DNA of 64,000 nt from an uncultured Roseateles sp. (GCF_963422335.1 NZ_OY729424.1:3844001-3908000); one strand, 5' to 3'. Positions 1-9,567 are shown, counted from the stretch's first letter. The notes: generated by a model from the sequence alone, not told the origin. Made by a program: numbers and translations.

Positions 1-222
1 GTCTATGGTGCCCGACACCGGCGAGTGGCTGCCCAGGAACACATCGTCGCCGCCGGTCGGGGCGCCACCGGGGTTCCAGTTGCTGCCCGTGGCCCACAGG
101 CCGTTGTTGGCGCCGAAATAGGTGCGCGTGGCGGCCGGGGCCGTGGAGCAGGCCAGCAAGAGGGCGGGGATCAGGGCCAGGCGGTGCACGGTCTGGGCGC
201 GGAGCAGGTGTTGGGTTTTCAT
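1..222 (-). CDS. Secreted protein, 5' part only (PEP-CTERM/autotransporter-like)
   Basis: Only the first 74 codons are inside the window; the gene runs off the left edge. The product begins with MKTQHLLRAQ and a hydrophobic stretch (LALIPALLLACSTAPAA) that reads as a signal peptide, perhaps with a lipobox at the Cys. The mature part starts with YFGANNGLWATGSNWNPGG followed by PTGGDDVFLG. This W-x-N-W-x-P-x-G-x-P-x-x-x-D-D-V pattern is typical of the first repeat of PEP-CTERM or autotransporter passenger proteins. Full length and anchor type cannot be seen. The next gene upstream on the same strand lies 16 bp away, so the two could be co-transcribed. Confidence 0.6.
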   Translation of the reverse strand, partial: MKTQHLLRAQTVHRLALIPALLLACSTAPAATRTYFGANNGLWATGSNWNPGGAPTGGDDVFLGSHSPVSGTID

Positions 223-238
223 GGTGAGCTTTGGGGGG

Positions 239-466
239 TCAGGGTTTGATGGAGTCGCGGCCGGGGGCGGGCGTCGCATCCAGCGTCGCCTGTTGTTGCT
301 CGAACGCCAGACAGGCCAGCAAGGCCTGGCCATTCGCAAAGTCATGGCGCCTGCCGCTGAGCACATGCTCGAGTCGGCCGGCCAGGCGATCGGGGTATTG
401 CGGGTCGGTGGTCAGCAGCTTGATCGCGTAGACGCTGGCGCTGGGCAGTACGGGGAGGGCGCTCAT
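239..466 (-). CDS. Small hypothetical protein
   Basis: A 75-residue reading frame starting MSALPVLPSASVYAI. I do not recognise a family. It has no signal peptide or membrane segment and is moderately charged (DPQYPDRLAGRLEHVLSGRRHDF). It sits 16 bp upstream of the secreted-protein gene on the same strand and is divergent from the winged-helix ATPase gene at 594. A longer in-frame start at 532 exists but would run into the likely promoter region of the divergent gene. The evidence is position and plausible composition only, so it could be spurious. Confidence 0.4.
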   Translation of the reverse strand: MSALPVLPSASVYAIKLLTTDPQYPDRLAGRLEHVLSGRRHDFANGQALLACLAFEQQQATLDATPAPGRDSIKP

Positions 467-593
467 GGACTTGCCTGGATGGAGTGAATGGACAGACGAC
501 AGTGTTCGCAAAGCGCTGCGCCGCGTCGTCACAGAACGGTGCCATTTCGGTCACAGTGGTGGCCAGAAGGGCTTCAGCCGCTACAGTCGAGGC

Positions 594-3209
594 ATGACCC
601 GTCCCCCGCCGTCCGCTGCCCCCTTGCTGTTCGGACCTTTCAAGCTGGACCTGGCCGCGGCGCAGCTGCTGCGTGATGGCCAGGTCTTGCCCCTGCGCCC
701 CAAGGCCTACGAATTGCTGGTGGCGCTGGCCTGCCGGCCGGGCGAGCTGGTCACCAAGGACGAGTTGCTGGACACTGTGTGGGGCCGGCGCTTCATCACC
801 GAGGGTGTGATCAAGGCGGTTGTGGCCGAGCTGCGCGGCGTGCTCGGCGACGACCCCAAGGCGCCGCGCTGGATCACCACCGTGCCGCGCCGCGGCTACC
901 GTTTTGCCGAGGCCGGGGTCGACTCGGCGCCATCGCCAGCACAGCCGGCGGTTGCCGCAGGCTCGGGCAATGTGCCGCTGGGTCTGGAGCCGGTGATCGG
1001 CCGCGAGACCGAGCTGGCGGCGCTGTCCGTGCTGCTGGCCGACCATCGGCTGCTGACGCTGGCCGGCCCGTCAGGCATAGGCAAGACCCGTCTGGCCTGG
1101 GCGCTGGCGGACCTGCAGAGCCAGGGCAGATCCTGGTCCGATGGCGTCTGGTTCGTCGAGCTCGCTGCGCTGCTGCCCGAGTCCTGTGATGCCGGACTGT
1201 TGTGTGCCACCATCGCACAGACGCTGCAGCTGGGGGCCGGTGCGTCCGGCGATGTGGCCGCGCTGGCCCGGGCGCTGCAGCCGCTGAAGCTGTTGCTGCT
1301 GCTGGACAACGCCGAGCATCTGCTGCCCCAGCTGGCGCCGCTGCTGGCCGCGCTGCTGCCGCAGGCGCCGACACTGCGCATCGTGTTGACCAGCCAGGAG
1401 CCGCTGCGCATTCCCGGCGAACAGCTGTTCAGGCTGGAGCCGCTGAGCCTGCCGCCGGTCGCCGATGACGGCGACCGGCAGCGCCTGATGGGCAGCAGTG
1501 CGGTGCGCCTGTTCGTCCAGCGGGTGGCAGCGCGCATGCCCGGTTTTGCCCTGGCGGCGCAGCAGCAGCGGGCGGTGGCCGATATCTGCCGCGCGCTCGA
1601 TGGCCTGCCACTGGCCCTGGAGCTGGCCGCCGCGCGTGTGCCGCTGCTGGGCGTGCATGGTATTGCCGACCTGCTGCTGGGCGATGAGGATGGCGCCCGG
1701 CTGGCCTTGCTGAACCAGGGCGCGCGCAATGCCGTGCCCCGCCAGCGCAGCCTACGAGACGCGTTGCAGTGGAGCCATGCGCTGCTCGACGAGACCCAGC
1801 GCCGCGTGCTGCGGCGCCTCGCCGTCTTTCGCGGCGGTTTCAATCTCGGCTCGGCCCAGCTCGTCTGCAGCGATCAGCCGCTGGACCTGGGGCAGGGCGG
1901 TGCGCTGGAGGACTGGGGGGTGCTGGATGCGCTGCATGCGCTGGTCGACAAGTCGCTGCTGGCGCCCGCGTCCGAGCCCGGTGCGCTGCCGCGTTTCAAG
2001 CTGCTGGAGAGCGTGCGCGCGTTTGCGCTGGAACTACTGGGCCAGTCCGGTGAGTGGCCGGCCACCCAGGCACGCCATTGGCGGGCCATGTGCGTGTACT
2101 GGGCCCAGGCCGATGCGCGGGCGCTCAGCGACCCGTCGCTGGACTGGATGACACGCCATCTGCCCGAGCTCGACAACCTCCGGGTGGCGCTGCGCTGGGC
2201 CTGCACCGAGCCTGCACCGACCGGTGCAGGCCTGAGGCTGCTCGGCCACACGGCGCTGTTGTGGCACCGCGCCGGCTTTGCCGCCGAGGGCCGAGGCTGG
2301 TGCGAGCAGTTGCGCGAGCAGGCGCTGGGCACCGCCGATGCGTCACTGCGCGGCGGCTTCGAGCTGGTGGTGGCAGCGCTCAGTTCCTACGCGTCGGCCT
2401 ATCCACCGGCCGAGGGGGCGGCGGCGGCGCGGCATGCGGTGCAGGTGTTCGAGGCCGGCGCCGATGCGGTGCGCGCCTATTTCTCGCTGTACCTGCTGAA
2501 TCAGCTCACCCAGTCGCAACCCAGGACCGAGGGCGAAGACTTGCTGGCAAGGATGGGGCACTGGGAGCAGTCCGGCTGGAGCGAGCTGCTGACGCGCTAT
2601 GGCCGCATGGCACGAGGCTACCGGTCGAGGCTGGCCGGCCGCAGCGAGGACTACCTGGCCTTCTGCCGCAGCGAGTTCGCGCGTTGCCGGCGCCTGGGCG
2701 CACGGGCCGAGAGCTGGGGCGCTGCCCAGGGCCTGATGCTGGCCGAGCACGATGTCGGCGCGGTGGGTGAGGCGCTGCAGGTGGGCCGCGAGACCCTGGC
2801 CGAAATCCGCGGCGCCGGCCAGCTGCGCCAGCACCTGGCCCTGCTGGCAGTCTGGACCACGATGCTGGCCCAGAGCGGCAACACCGCCGGCACCCGGGCG
2901 GCGCTGAGCGAAGGGCTGCCCGCGCTGAGCGGCGCCGGCACGGCCTGGATGGCCCATGTGGCGCTGGCCTGGCTGGCCGCTCACGAGGGGCGCCACGACG
3001 ATGCCGGCCGACTGCTGGGTTGGCATGACGCGGCTCAGCTGCAGCACAGCCGCCCCGCTGCCGGTGGCTATATCGCACGCTCGCTGCAGGCACTGGACCA
3101 GCATCTGGAGCAGCGCCTGGGCGGAGCCGCCTTGCAGCACTTGCGTGCAGCCGGTACCCATCTGGGTGACGAGGGCGCGCAGCGTCTCGCCCTGCGGCCA
3201 GGGACTTGA
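594..3209 (+). CDS. Winged-helix transcriptional regulator with NTPase and TPR-like domains
   Basis: An 871-residue regulator. Residues about 10-105 form an OmpR/CadC-type winged helix (FGPFKLDLAAAQLL, RPKAYELLVAL, PRRGYRFAE). A P-loop NTPase of the STAND/AAA type follows, with Walker A GPSGIGKTR at residues 158-166, a hydrophobic Walker B ending LLLLLDNAEHL, and LTSQEPL as the sensor-like strand. The C-terminal 450 residues are helical and Ala/Leu-rich, as in TPR-like repeat regions that sense ligands or partners. The ATG at 594 is chosen because the winged helix starts right after it; an upstream in-frame start at 465 would add 43 unlikely residues. The inducer and targets are unknown. It has no membrane segment, unlike CadC. 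Confidence 0.85.
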   Translation: MTRPPPSAAPLLFGPFKLDLAAAQLLRDGQVLPLRPKAYELLVALACRPGELVTKDELLDTVWGRRFITEGVIKAVVAELRGVLGDDPKAPRWITTVPRRGYRFAEAGVDSAPSPAQPAVAAGSGNVPLGLEPVIGRETELAALSVLLADHRLLTLAGPSGIGKTRLAWALADLQSQGRSWSDGVWFVELAALLPESCDAGLLCATIAQTLQLGAGASGDVAALARALQPLKLLLLLDNAEHLLPQLAPLLAALLPQAPTLRIVLTSQEPLRIPGEQLFRLEPLSLPPVADDGDRQRLMGSSAVRLFVQRVAARMPGFALAAQQQRAVADICRALDGLPLALELAAARVPLLGVHGIADLLLGDEDGARLALLNQGARNAVPRQRSLRDALQWSHALLDETQRRVLRRLAVFRGGFNLGSAQLVCSDQPLDLGQGGALEDWGVLDALHALVDKSLLAPASEPGALPRFKLLESVRAFALELLGQSGEWPATQARHWRAMCVYWAQADARALSDPSLDWMTRHLPELDNLRVALRWACTEPAPTGAGLRLLGHTALLWHRAGFAAEGRGWCEQLREQALGTADASLRGGFELVVAALSSYASAYPPAEGAAAARHAVQVFEAGADAVRAYFSLYLLNQLTQSQPRTEGEDLLARMGHWEQSGWSELLTRYGRMARGYRSRLAGRSEDYLAFCRSEFARCRRLGARAESWGAAQGLMLAEHDVGAVGEALQVGRETLAEIRGAGQLRQHLALLAVWTTMLAQSGNTAGTRAALSEGLPALSGAGTAWMAHVALAWLAAHEGRHDDAGRLLGWHDAAQLQHSRPAAGGYIARSLQALDQHLEQRLGGAALQHLRAAGTHLGDEGAQRLALRPGT

Positions 3210-3231
3210 GGGCCGACCTGCCTGCGCCGTA

Positions 3232-3546
3232 TCAGGGCTTCTTGATCGCCGGCCGTATCAGCGTGCGCTGGAACCAGGCCTCGTTCATGCGCAGCAAGAA
3301 GGGCGCATTGATCGGGTAGCCCGACTTGTCACCCAGCACGGCCTCGTTGCCGCAGCGCGGGCACATGGCGGTCTGTTTCTCCACCGCCGCCGGGTCGTCC
3401 ACATGGTCCAGGTCCAGGCCCGCCCAGGCGGTGATCTCGTCCGGCGGGAAGATCTGCATGCAGTTGCAGCAGCCGCAGGCCTTGCTGGCCTGGATCTGGG
3501 CCCAGTTGTTGGTCGTGTAGCGATAGGCCGCGAGAAGCTCGTTCAT
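3232..3546 (-). CDS. Small zinc-ribbon protein
   Basis: A 104-residue cytoplasmic protein with two cysteine clusters, CGCCNCMQIF near residue 24 and CPRCGN near residue 62. Together these can form a zinc ribbon. The middle contains WAGLDLDHVDDPAAVEKQTA and the C-terminus LLRMNEAWFQRTLIR. Similar short proteins are widespread in proteobacteria and have no known function that I can name. It is convergent with the regulator gene ending at 3209 and divergent from the lipoprotein gene at 3688, leaving about 140 bp for promoters. Confidence 0.7.
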   Translation of the reverse strand: MNELLAAYRYTTNNWAQIQASKACGCCNCMQIFPPDEITAWAGLDLDHVDDPAAVEKQTAMCPRCGNEAVLGDKSGYPINAPFLLRMNEAWFQRTLIRPAIKKP

Positions 3547-3687
3547 GATAGTCGCCGATATTGCAAAGGGCTGTGACGGCTGAGTGGACTCGATTGCCAG
3601 CTTTCGGTCAAGTTGGGCGGACTGCCACGCGGCCCCGGTACACTTTGCCGCACAGAGCCCACAAAGGGCCAGTTTCAGGGAGATTTC

Positions 3688-6165
3688 ATGCGTGAATCCT
3701 TAACACCGACCCTTGCGGGCCGGCGAATCCTGTCGTCGATCGCTCTTTCGGCATGCGTCGCCGTGCTGAGCGCCTGCGGCGGTGGTGGTGGCGACAGCCC
3801 GCCGACACCGCCCCAGCCGCAGCCGGTGGCATTGCCCGACACCGTTGCCATCACAACGGCGACGGTGGCAAGCGACATCGAGACAACGCTACAGTTCAAG
3901 CCCTCGAACGACACCAGTGTCGCCGGGCTCAGCTATGCCTGGACTTTCGGCGATGGCGGCAGCAGCGCGCTGCCCCAGCCCAGCTACAAGTACAGCAAGG
4001 CGGGGGACTACAAGGTCGAGCTGAAGCTCAGCAACTCGGCCGGCCAGAGTCGCTCGGCCACCTTCAGTGTCTCACTGGACAACAAGTCCCATCTGACCGG
4101 CCTCAGCTGCGACGAGGCCCAACAAGGTGGCTGGTGCCGTGTCTACCCGAAGGAGCAACGCGCCGCACTCGTCGACGTGCGCTTTGCTGATGCGGCCGCG
4201 GGTTGGGCTGTCGGTGAGAAAGGCAAGATCTTCCGCACCACAGACGGCGGTGCTTCCTGGGGTGAGCAAATCAGCGGCGTCACGGCAAATCCAGCAATGC
4301 CGTTATTGGCGCTGGACAAATTGCTGGTTCTCGACCGATCGACCGCCTGGGCCCGAACCAACTACGGCGACCTGCACTACACGAGCGATGGAGGCGCCAG
4401 CTGGAGACTGATTGGCAGCACTGTCTTACAGGGCCATTACCTAGGCGAACTCGTCGTGCATAGCCGCCTCGGGCTCGTTGCTCACGCATGGGATGGCCCA
4501 GCTAAGCCCGCCTACGTCAGCCGCGACGGAGGCGCCTCTTGGTCACCCCTTGATCCCGAGGTCCAGTGGGTGCAGCCCGACGGTACGCTTTGGCGGGTCG
4601 ATGCGGGCCGCGTGTCACGCTCCTTCGACTTGGGCGCAAGCTTCCAAGCAACCGGCCTGATTGCGGCTGCCGACTCGATGCTGCGATTCTTTGCCTATGA
4701 CAAGCAGCATCTATCTGCGGTCGAATTGCGCAATCAGATCTACACCTTGTGGCGATCTCAGGACGGTGGCTCGACCTGGACCTCTCAGCCGGCCTTCCCC
4801 AGCGGCGGCCCCACCCAGCTGTACCAGATCGGACCCGATGCGTACTTGATGCGCCAGGTGACGTCAATCCTCCGCAGCACCGACGGCGGGCGAACCTTTG
4901 TGCCGCAGCCGCTCGACCTGACTTACTCCAATGACGTGGCTGTGCTGTCACACGGCGTTATCGTTGCGCCGAACTATGTCGGCGCGAGTATCAGTGCCGA
5001 CGGCGGCGCGACCTGGCAGGCAATGAATCCGCCGTTGCCCAATCAGGTCTTTTATGTCGGGCCTCACAACGACTACCGACCCAACCTACTGCCCAGATTC
5101 CAGCAGATCGACGTCAACACGCTGATCAGCTGGGCCTGGCCGGATAACCCTGGCGTCTACAGTTCCAAGGACCGCGGCCAAAGCTGGCGGCTGATCGTCG
5201 GCCAAACGCCCGACGAGTCGGCAGTGCTGAAGTCGTTCCTTGCACTGACGAGTACGCGGCTGCTGGCGTTCACGGACAAGCGGGACCTGCGTCTGAGCAC
5301 GGACGCCGGCCGTACCTGGGTGACAAAGTCGCAAGGCACGCCAGGAACGGGCGCGAAGCTCCTTCACAGCGGCGAAAGCGGCATTGTCTGGCTCAGCGGC
5401 AGCTTCGACGCGTGGCAACCAGGCCAGAACCTGAAGCGCAGCACCGACGGTGGAGAAACCTGGCAGAAGCTGCCGGGCGCCGCCGGCTTGTACGATGTCG
5501 GATTCTTGAACGCGAAGTTCGGCTGGGCGCGCAGCGCCACGGGCCTGTCGATGACGCGCGATGGCGGCGAATCATGGACTGCGATCTGTCAGGGCGACAG
5601 CTGTCCGCCAGCCGCAACGGCGCTCAGCTTTCGAGATGAGCTGAACGGGGTGGCCGTCTCTCGCTCGACCAGCTACAAGACCCGCGACGGTGGCAAGACC
5701 TGGACCACCACGGCCTTGCCCAGCAACCTCGTTGCATCAGGCTATACGTCGCTGGACTACCGGCTCGCGCTGGCCGGAGAGGAGGGGGCCTGGGCCAGCC
5801 TGCAGGCCTGCTATTCGCAGGGATCACATCTGCCTTGGGTTTGCAGCACGGCGTTGCTGCAGTCCAGCGATGGCGGTGCCAGCTGGACCAAGGCCAACCT
5901 TGCCATCGACGAGAGGTCCCCCAACGCGGTCGGCTTCTTCGATGCGAATCATGGCTGGGTGCATGCGCCGGACCGCCGCCAGATCAATTTCACCCAGGAC
6001 GGGGGCAAGACCTGGACGCCGCGCGCCGTGCCTTTCGTGTCATCCGCCGGAACCCAGTTCATCGACATGCGCACGGGCTGGATGCTGAACCCCGACGGCG
6101 AGCTCTTTGCCACGGGCACCGGCGGGGCGACGGTGCCGCCGGCAATGGCAGCCGGCCCGCGCTAG
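3688..6165 (+). CDS. Outer lipoprotein with PKD domain and Asp-box (BNR/YCF48-like) propeller
   Basis: An 825-residue exported protein. The start at 3688 has a GGGAG site just upstream and leads into a signal peptide ending LSACGGGGGD, a clear lipobox plus glycine linker. Residues about 45-130 resemble a PKD domain (YAWTFGDGGSS, YKYSKAGDYKVELKLSNSAGQS). The rest carries about thirteen Asp-box repeats of the type S/T-x-D-G-G-x-x-W (for example TTDGGASW, SRDGGASW, STDGGETW, TQDGGKTW), which form beta-propellers as in YCF48-related and sialidase-like proteins. It is probably an extracellular binding or assembly protein. No enzymatic residues are evident. Base use is a little less GC-rich than in neighbouring genes. 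Confidence 0.8.
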   Translation: MRESLTPTLAGRRILSSIALSACVAVLSACGGGGGDSPPTPPQPQPVALPDTVAITTATVASDIETTLQFKPSNDTSVAGLSYAWTFGDGGSSALPQPSYKYSKAGDYKVELKLSNSAGQSRSATFSVSLDNKSHLTGLSCDEAQQGGWCRVYPKEQRAALVDVRFADAAAGWAVGEKGKIFRTTDGGASWGEQISGVTANPAMPLLALDKLLVLDRSTAWARTNYGDLHYTSDGGASWRLIGSTVLQGHYLGELVVHSRLGLVAHAWDGPAKPAYVSRDGGASWSPLDPEVQWVQPDGTLWRVDAGRVSRSFDLGASFQATGLIAAADSMLRFFAYDKQHLSAVELRNQIYTLWRSQDGGSTWTSQPAFPSGGPTQLYQIGPDAYLMRQVTSILRSTDGGRTFVPQPLDLTYSNDVAVLSHGVIVAPNYVGASISADGGATWQAMNPPLPNQVFYVGPHNDYRPNLLPRFQQIDVNTLISWAWPDNPGVYSSKDRGQSWRLIVGQTPDESAVLKSFLALTSTRLLAFTDKRDLRLSTDAGRTWVTKSQGTPGTGAKLLHSGESGIVWLSGSFDAWQPGQNLKRSTDGGETWQKLPGAAGLYDVGFLNAKFGWARSATGLSMTRDGGESWTAICQGDSCPPAATALSFRDELNGVAVSRSTSYKTRDGGKTWTTTALPSNLVASGYTSLDYRLALAGEEGAWASLQACYSQGSHLPWVCSTALLQSSDGGASWTKANLAIDERSPNAVGFFDANHGWVHAPDRRQINFTQDGGKTWTPRAVPFVSSAGTQFIDMRTGWMLNPDGELFATGTGGATVPPAMAAGPR

Positions 6166-6178
6166 GCGCTGCGCCACC

Positions 6179-6220
6179 ATCAGGACATGCCCGCCGGTCT
6201 GGCCGGGCTGCTGTCCTGAT
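6179..6220. terminator. Hairpin between convergent genes
   Basis: ATCAGGACA at 6179-6187 pairs perfectly with TGTCCTGAT at 6212-6220, and GCCCG/CGGGC pair inside it. It lies in the 64-bp gap between the lipoprotein gene and the convergent ETF-QO gene. It may act as a bidirectional terminator, although no T-run follows on either strand. Confidence 0.5.
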
Positions 6221-6229
6221 GCGTGCGGC

Positions 6230-7915
6230 TCACATCCCCGCGTAGTTCGGCCCGCCGCCGCCCTCGGGCGTGACCCAGACGATGTTCTGCGTCGGGTCCT
6301 TGATGTCGCAGGTCTTGCAGTGCACGCAGTTCTGCGCATTGATCTGAAGGCGGTCGCTGTTGTCGGCGTTCTTGACGAACTCGTAGACGCCGGCTGGGCA
6401 GTAGCGGCTCTCCGGGCCGGCGTACTGCGCCAGGTTGATCGCCACCGGCACCGAAGCGTCTTTCAAGGTCAGATGCGCCGGCTGGTTTTCTTCATGATTG
6501 GTGTTGCTGACGAAGACCGAGCTGAGGCGGTCGAAGGTCAGCTTGCCGTCGGGCTTGGGGTACTCGATCTTGGGCATCTCGGCCGCCGGGCGCAGGGCCA
6601 GGTGGTCGGGCTTGCTGCCGTGCAGGGTCCAGGGCGGCACCTTGACGCCGAGCTTGGGCAACAGCCATTGCTCGATGCCGGTCATCAGATTGCCGATCAG
6701 CTTGCCCTTCTTGAACCAGAGCTTGAAGTTCTTGGTCCGCTCCAGCTCGGCATGCAACCAGCTCTGCTCGAAGGCTTCGGGATAGGCGTTCAGCTCGTCC
6801 TGGCTGCGACCGGCTTGCAAGGCCTCGAAAGCGGCCTCGGCGGCCAGCATGCCGGTCTTGATCGCCGCATGGCTGCCCTTGATGCGCGAGGCATTCAGCA
6901 TGCCGGCCTCGCAGCCGACCAGGCAGCCGCCGGCGAACACCAGCTTGGGCAGCGCCTGCAGGCCGCCGTTGTTGATGGCGCGGGCGCCGTAGCTGATGCG
7001 CTTGCCGCCTTCGATGTGCGCGCGGATGGCAGGGTGGGTCTTCCAGCGCTGCATTTCCTCGAAGGGGCTCATCCAGGGGTTCTGGTAGTCCAGGCCCAGC
7101 ACATAGCCCAGCGTGACCTTGTTGCCTTCGAGGTGGTAGAGGAAGCCGCCGCCAAAGCTGTCGTCACTCAAGGGCCAGCCAGCGGTGTGCACCACCTTGC
7201 CGGGCTGGGCCTTGTCGGCGGGCACTTCCCACAGCTCCTTGATGCCGATGGCATAGGTCTGCGGGTCGCGGCCGGCGTCGAGCTTGAACTTGGCGATCAG
7301 CTGCTTGCCCAGATGGCCGCGCGCGCCCTCGGCGAACACCGTGTACTTGCCGTGCAACTCCATGCCCAGCTGGAAGCCGTCGTGCGGCTGGCCGTCCTTG
7401 CCCACGCCGAGATTGCCGGTGGCCACGCCGCGCACCGCGCCGTCATCGCCATAGACCACTTCAGCGGCGGTGAAGCCGGGGAAGATCTCGACGCCCAGGC
7501 CTTCGGCCTGTTCGCCCAGCCACTTGGTCACGGCACCCAGCGAGATGACGTAATTGCCCTCGTTGTGGAAGCACTCGGGCACCAGGAAATCGGGCGTGCG
7601 GGTGCTGCCGGTTTCGTTCAGGAAGAGCACGTCGTCGCTGGTCACCGGCTGCTTCAGCGGTGCGCCAAGCTCCTTCCAGTTGGGCAGCAATTCGTTCAGG
7701 CCGCGCGGGTCCATCACCGCACCGGACAGGATGTGCGCACCGGGCTCCGAACCCTTCTCCAGCACCACCACCGACAGCTCTGCGCCCTTGGCGGCGGCGA
7801 GCTGCTTGAGCCGGATCGCGGTGGCCAGACCGCCGGGGCCGGCACCGACGATGACGACGTCGTATTCCATCGCTTCACGGGGGCCGTACTGCGCAATCAG
7901 TTCCTGGTTTGTCAT
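6230..7915 (-). CDS. Electron transfer flavoprotein-ubiquinone oxidoreductase (ETF-QO)
   Basis: A 561-residue inner-membrane-associated flavoprotein that passes electrons from reduced ETF to ubiquinone during fatty-acid and amino-acid oxidation. The N-terminus has the FAD dinucleotide motif VVIVGAGPGGLATAIRL. Later come a GCEAGMLN segment and a ferredoxin-like C-terminus with CPAGVYEF and CVHCKTCDIKDP, whose cysteines hold the single 4Fe-4S cluster. The length matches the family. The start at 7915 (MTNQELIAQ) is preferred over a start at 7984 because FAD-binding begins shortly after it. The etfAB genes are not in the window. An SDR gene is divergent at 8097. Confidence 0.95.
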   Translation of the reverse strand: MTNQELIAQYGPREAMEYDVVIVGAGPGGLATAIRLKQLAAAKGAELSVVVLEKGSEPGAHILSGAVMDPRGLNELLPNWKELGAPLKQPVTSDDVLFLNETGSTRTPDFLVPECFHNEGNYVISLGAVTKWLGEQAEGLGVEIFPGFTAAEVVYGDDGAVRGVATGNLGVGKDGQPHDGFQLGMELHGKYTVFAEGARGHLGKQLIAKFKLDAGRDPQTYAIGIKELWEVPADKAQPGKVVHTAGWPLSDDSFGGGFLYHLEGNKVTLGYVLGLDYQNPWMSPFEEMQRWKTHPAIRAHIEGGKRISYGARAINNGGLQALPKLVFAGGCLVGCEAGMLNASRIKGSHAAIKTGMLAAEAAFEALQAGRSQDELNAYPEAFEQSWLHAELERTKNFKLWFKKGKLIGNLMTGIEQWLLPKLGVKVPPWTLHGSKPDHLALRPAAEMPKIEYPKPDGKLTFDRLSSVFVSNTNHEENQPAHLTLKDASVPVAINLAQYAGPESRYCPAGVYEFVKNADNSDRLQINAQNCVHCKTCDIKDPTQNIVWVTPEGGGGPNYAGM

Positions 7916-8096
7916 GGAGTTCCTTGAGGCTTGTGTGGGCTGCCGGTGAAGGCTTGCGCGGCATTTTAGCGGGGAAAGTGACAAAAAAAGAACGATCGTG
8001 CTTTTGTTGGAATGGCAGCGCTGTGCAGGCGTTTTTGCCTTGGTCGCAATGGCTTCGTGCTATCGTGAAAGCAAGCTATCCAACCCCAAAAACACC

Positions 8097-8879
8097 ATGA
8101 GCTACAGCATTGATTTATCGGGCCGTGTGGCCCTGGTGACGGGCGCTTCCAGCGGCCTGGGCACCCAGTTCGCCAAGGTCCTGGCACATGCCGGCGCGGC
8201 CGTGGTCCTGGCCGGTCGCCGCACCGAGAGGCTGAAGACCCTGCGTGCCGAAATCGAGGCCGGCGGCGGCGATGCCCACGTGGTCGAACTCGACGTCACC
8301 GACCACGACAGCATCAAGTCGGCGGTGGCCCATGCCGAGACCGAGGTCGGCACGCTGGACATCCTGATCAACAACTCGGGCGTCAGCACGACGCAGAAGC
8401 TGGTCGATGTCAGCCCCGAGGACTACGACTATGTGATGGACACCAATGCCAAGGGCGCCTTCTTTGTTGCCCAGGAGGTCGGCAAGCGCATGCTGGCGCG
8501 GGCGCGCGGCGCCGCACCGGGCACCTACCTGGGCGGACGCATCGTCAACATCGCCTCTATGGCCGGCCTGCGTGCCCTGAGCCAGATCGGCGTCTATGCG
8601 ATGAGCAAGGCGGCCGTCATCCACATGACCCGCGCGATGGCGCTGGAGTGGGGCAAGTACGGCATCAATGTCAACGCCCTCTGCCCGGGCTATATCGATA
8701 CCGAGATCAACCACCATCACTGGGCCACCGAGCAGGGCCAGAAGCTCATCAATATGCTGCCGCGCAAGCGCGTCGGCCAGCCGCAGGATCTGGACGCCGT
8801 GCTGATGATGTTGTGCGCCAAGGAGAGCCATTTCATCAATGGCGCGGTGATTCAGGCTGATGACGGCTTTGCCGTTTAA
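8097..8879 (+). CDS. Short-chain dehydrogenase/reductase (SDR)
   Basis: A 260-residue classical SDR using NAD(P)H. It shows the cofactor motif TGASSGLG near residue 15, the NNSGVS variant of NNAG, the catalytic serine in IVNIASMAG, and the YAMSK (Y-x-x-x-K) pair. The C-terminus (GAVIQADDGFAV) is typical of FabG/3-hydroxyacyl-CoA-type enzymes. The substrate cannot be deduced; the neighbouring ETF-QO suggests, but does not show, a link to acyl-CoA metabolism. The ATG at 8097 follows an A-rich leader; an upstream in-frame start at 7998 would add about 33 residues with no SDR similarity. It overlaps the yceH frame by 20 bp. Confidence 0.88.
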   Translation: MSYSIDLSGRVALVTGASSGLGTQFAKVLAHAGAAVVLAGRRTERLKTLRAEIEAGGGDAHVVELDVTDHDSIKSAVAHAETEVGTLDILINNSGVSTTQKLVDVSPEDYDYVMDTNAKGAFFVAQEVGKRMLARARGAAPGTYLGGRIVNIASMAGLRALSQIGVYAMSKAAVIHMTRAMALEWGKYGINVNALCPGYIDTEINHHHWATEQGQKLINMLPRKRVGQPQDLDAVLMMLCAKESHFINGAVIQADDGFAV

Positions 8880-9567
8880 GACGATGCGTGAGTTGTCACT
8901 GTTGGAAGCACGCGTGTTGGGCGTGCTGGTTGAAAAAGCGCATACGGTCCCGGACAGCTATCCGCTGTCGATGAATTCTTTGGTTGCCGGCTGCAATCAG
9001 AAGACCGCACGCGATCCGGTGCTCAATGCCACCGACGCCGAGGTGCAGGTCGCCGTTGATGCGCTGAAGGGCCTGAACCTGGCCTTCGAATCGAGCGGCT
9101 CACGGGTCAGCCGCTATGAACACAATATGGGCCGGGTCATGAGCCTGCCCTCGCAGTCGGTCGCCGTGCTGGCGCTGCTGATGCTTCGCGGCCCGCAGAC
9201 CAGCGCCGAGTTGCGCGCCAATACCGAGCGGCTGCACCGCTTTGCCGACGTCTCCTCGGTCGAGGGCTTTCTCGACGAACTGGCCGAGCGCAGCGCCGAG
9301 AAGGGCGGGCCGCTGGTCATCAAGCTGCCGCGCGCACCGGGTGCTCGTGAGTCGCGCTGGATGCATCTGCTCAGCGGCGCCATCGATGTCAGCCAGATGC
9401 TGACCAGCGCCGCGCCCGAGGATTTTGTAGCGGCCAGCGAACTGGCGACGCTGAAGGCGAACCAGGACCGCCTCACGCGCGAGGTCGAGGCCTTGCGCGG
9501 GCTGGTCGAGCGTCTGTACACCGAACTGGGCGTCGCCCGCGACGAGGGAATCTCCTCAGGCGCTTGA
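8860..9567 (+). CDS. YceH/UPF0502 family protein
   Basis: A DUF480-family protein of 235 residues (227 if translation starts at the second ATG, 8884). The diagnostic pattern is LEARVLGVLVEKAHTVPDSYPL followed by NSLVAGCNQKTARDPV, and later LMLRGPQTSAELR and ESRWMHL. The fold is two winged-helix domains and the C-terminus is probably a coiled coil (LATLKANQDRLTREVEALRGLVERL). The function is not established in any organism I know. The first ATG lies inside the preceding SDR gene, which suggests translational coupling; the 8884 start gives a length closer to Escherichia coli YceH. Confidence 0.88.
   Translation: MTALPFKTMRELSLLEARVLGVLVEKAHTVPDSYPLSMNSLVAGCNQKTARDPVLNATDAEVQVAVDALKGLNLAFESSGSRVSRYEHNMGRVMSLPSQSVAVLALLMLRGPQTSAELRANTERLHRFADVSSVEGFLDELAERSAEKGGPLVIKLPRAPGARESRWMHLLSGAIDVSQMLTSAAPEDFVAASELATLKANQDRLTREVEALRGLVERLYTELGVARDEGISSGA

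Noticed and set aside
6107..7927. 606-codon frame on the plus strand
   Set aside because: It is antisense to the well-supported ETF-QO gene; the translation is low-complexity and shows no family motif, as expected in GC-rich DNA.
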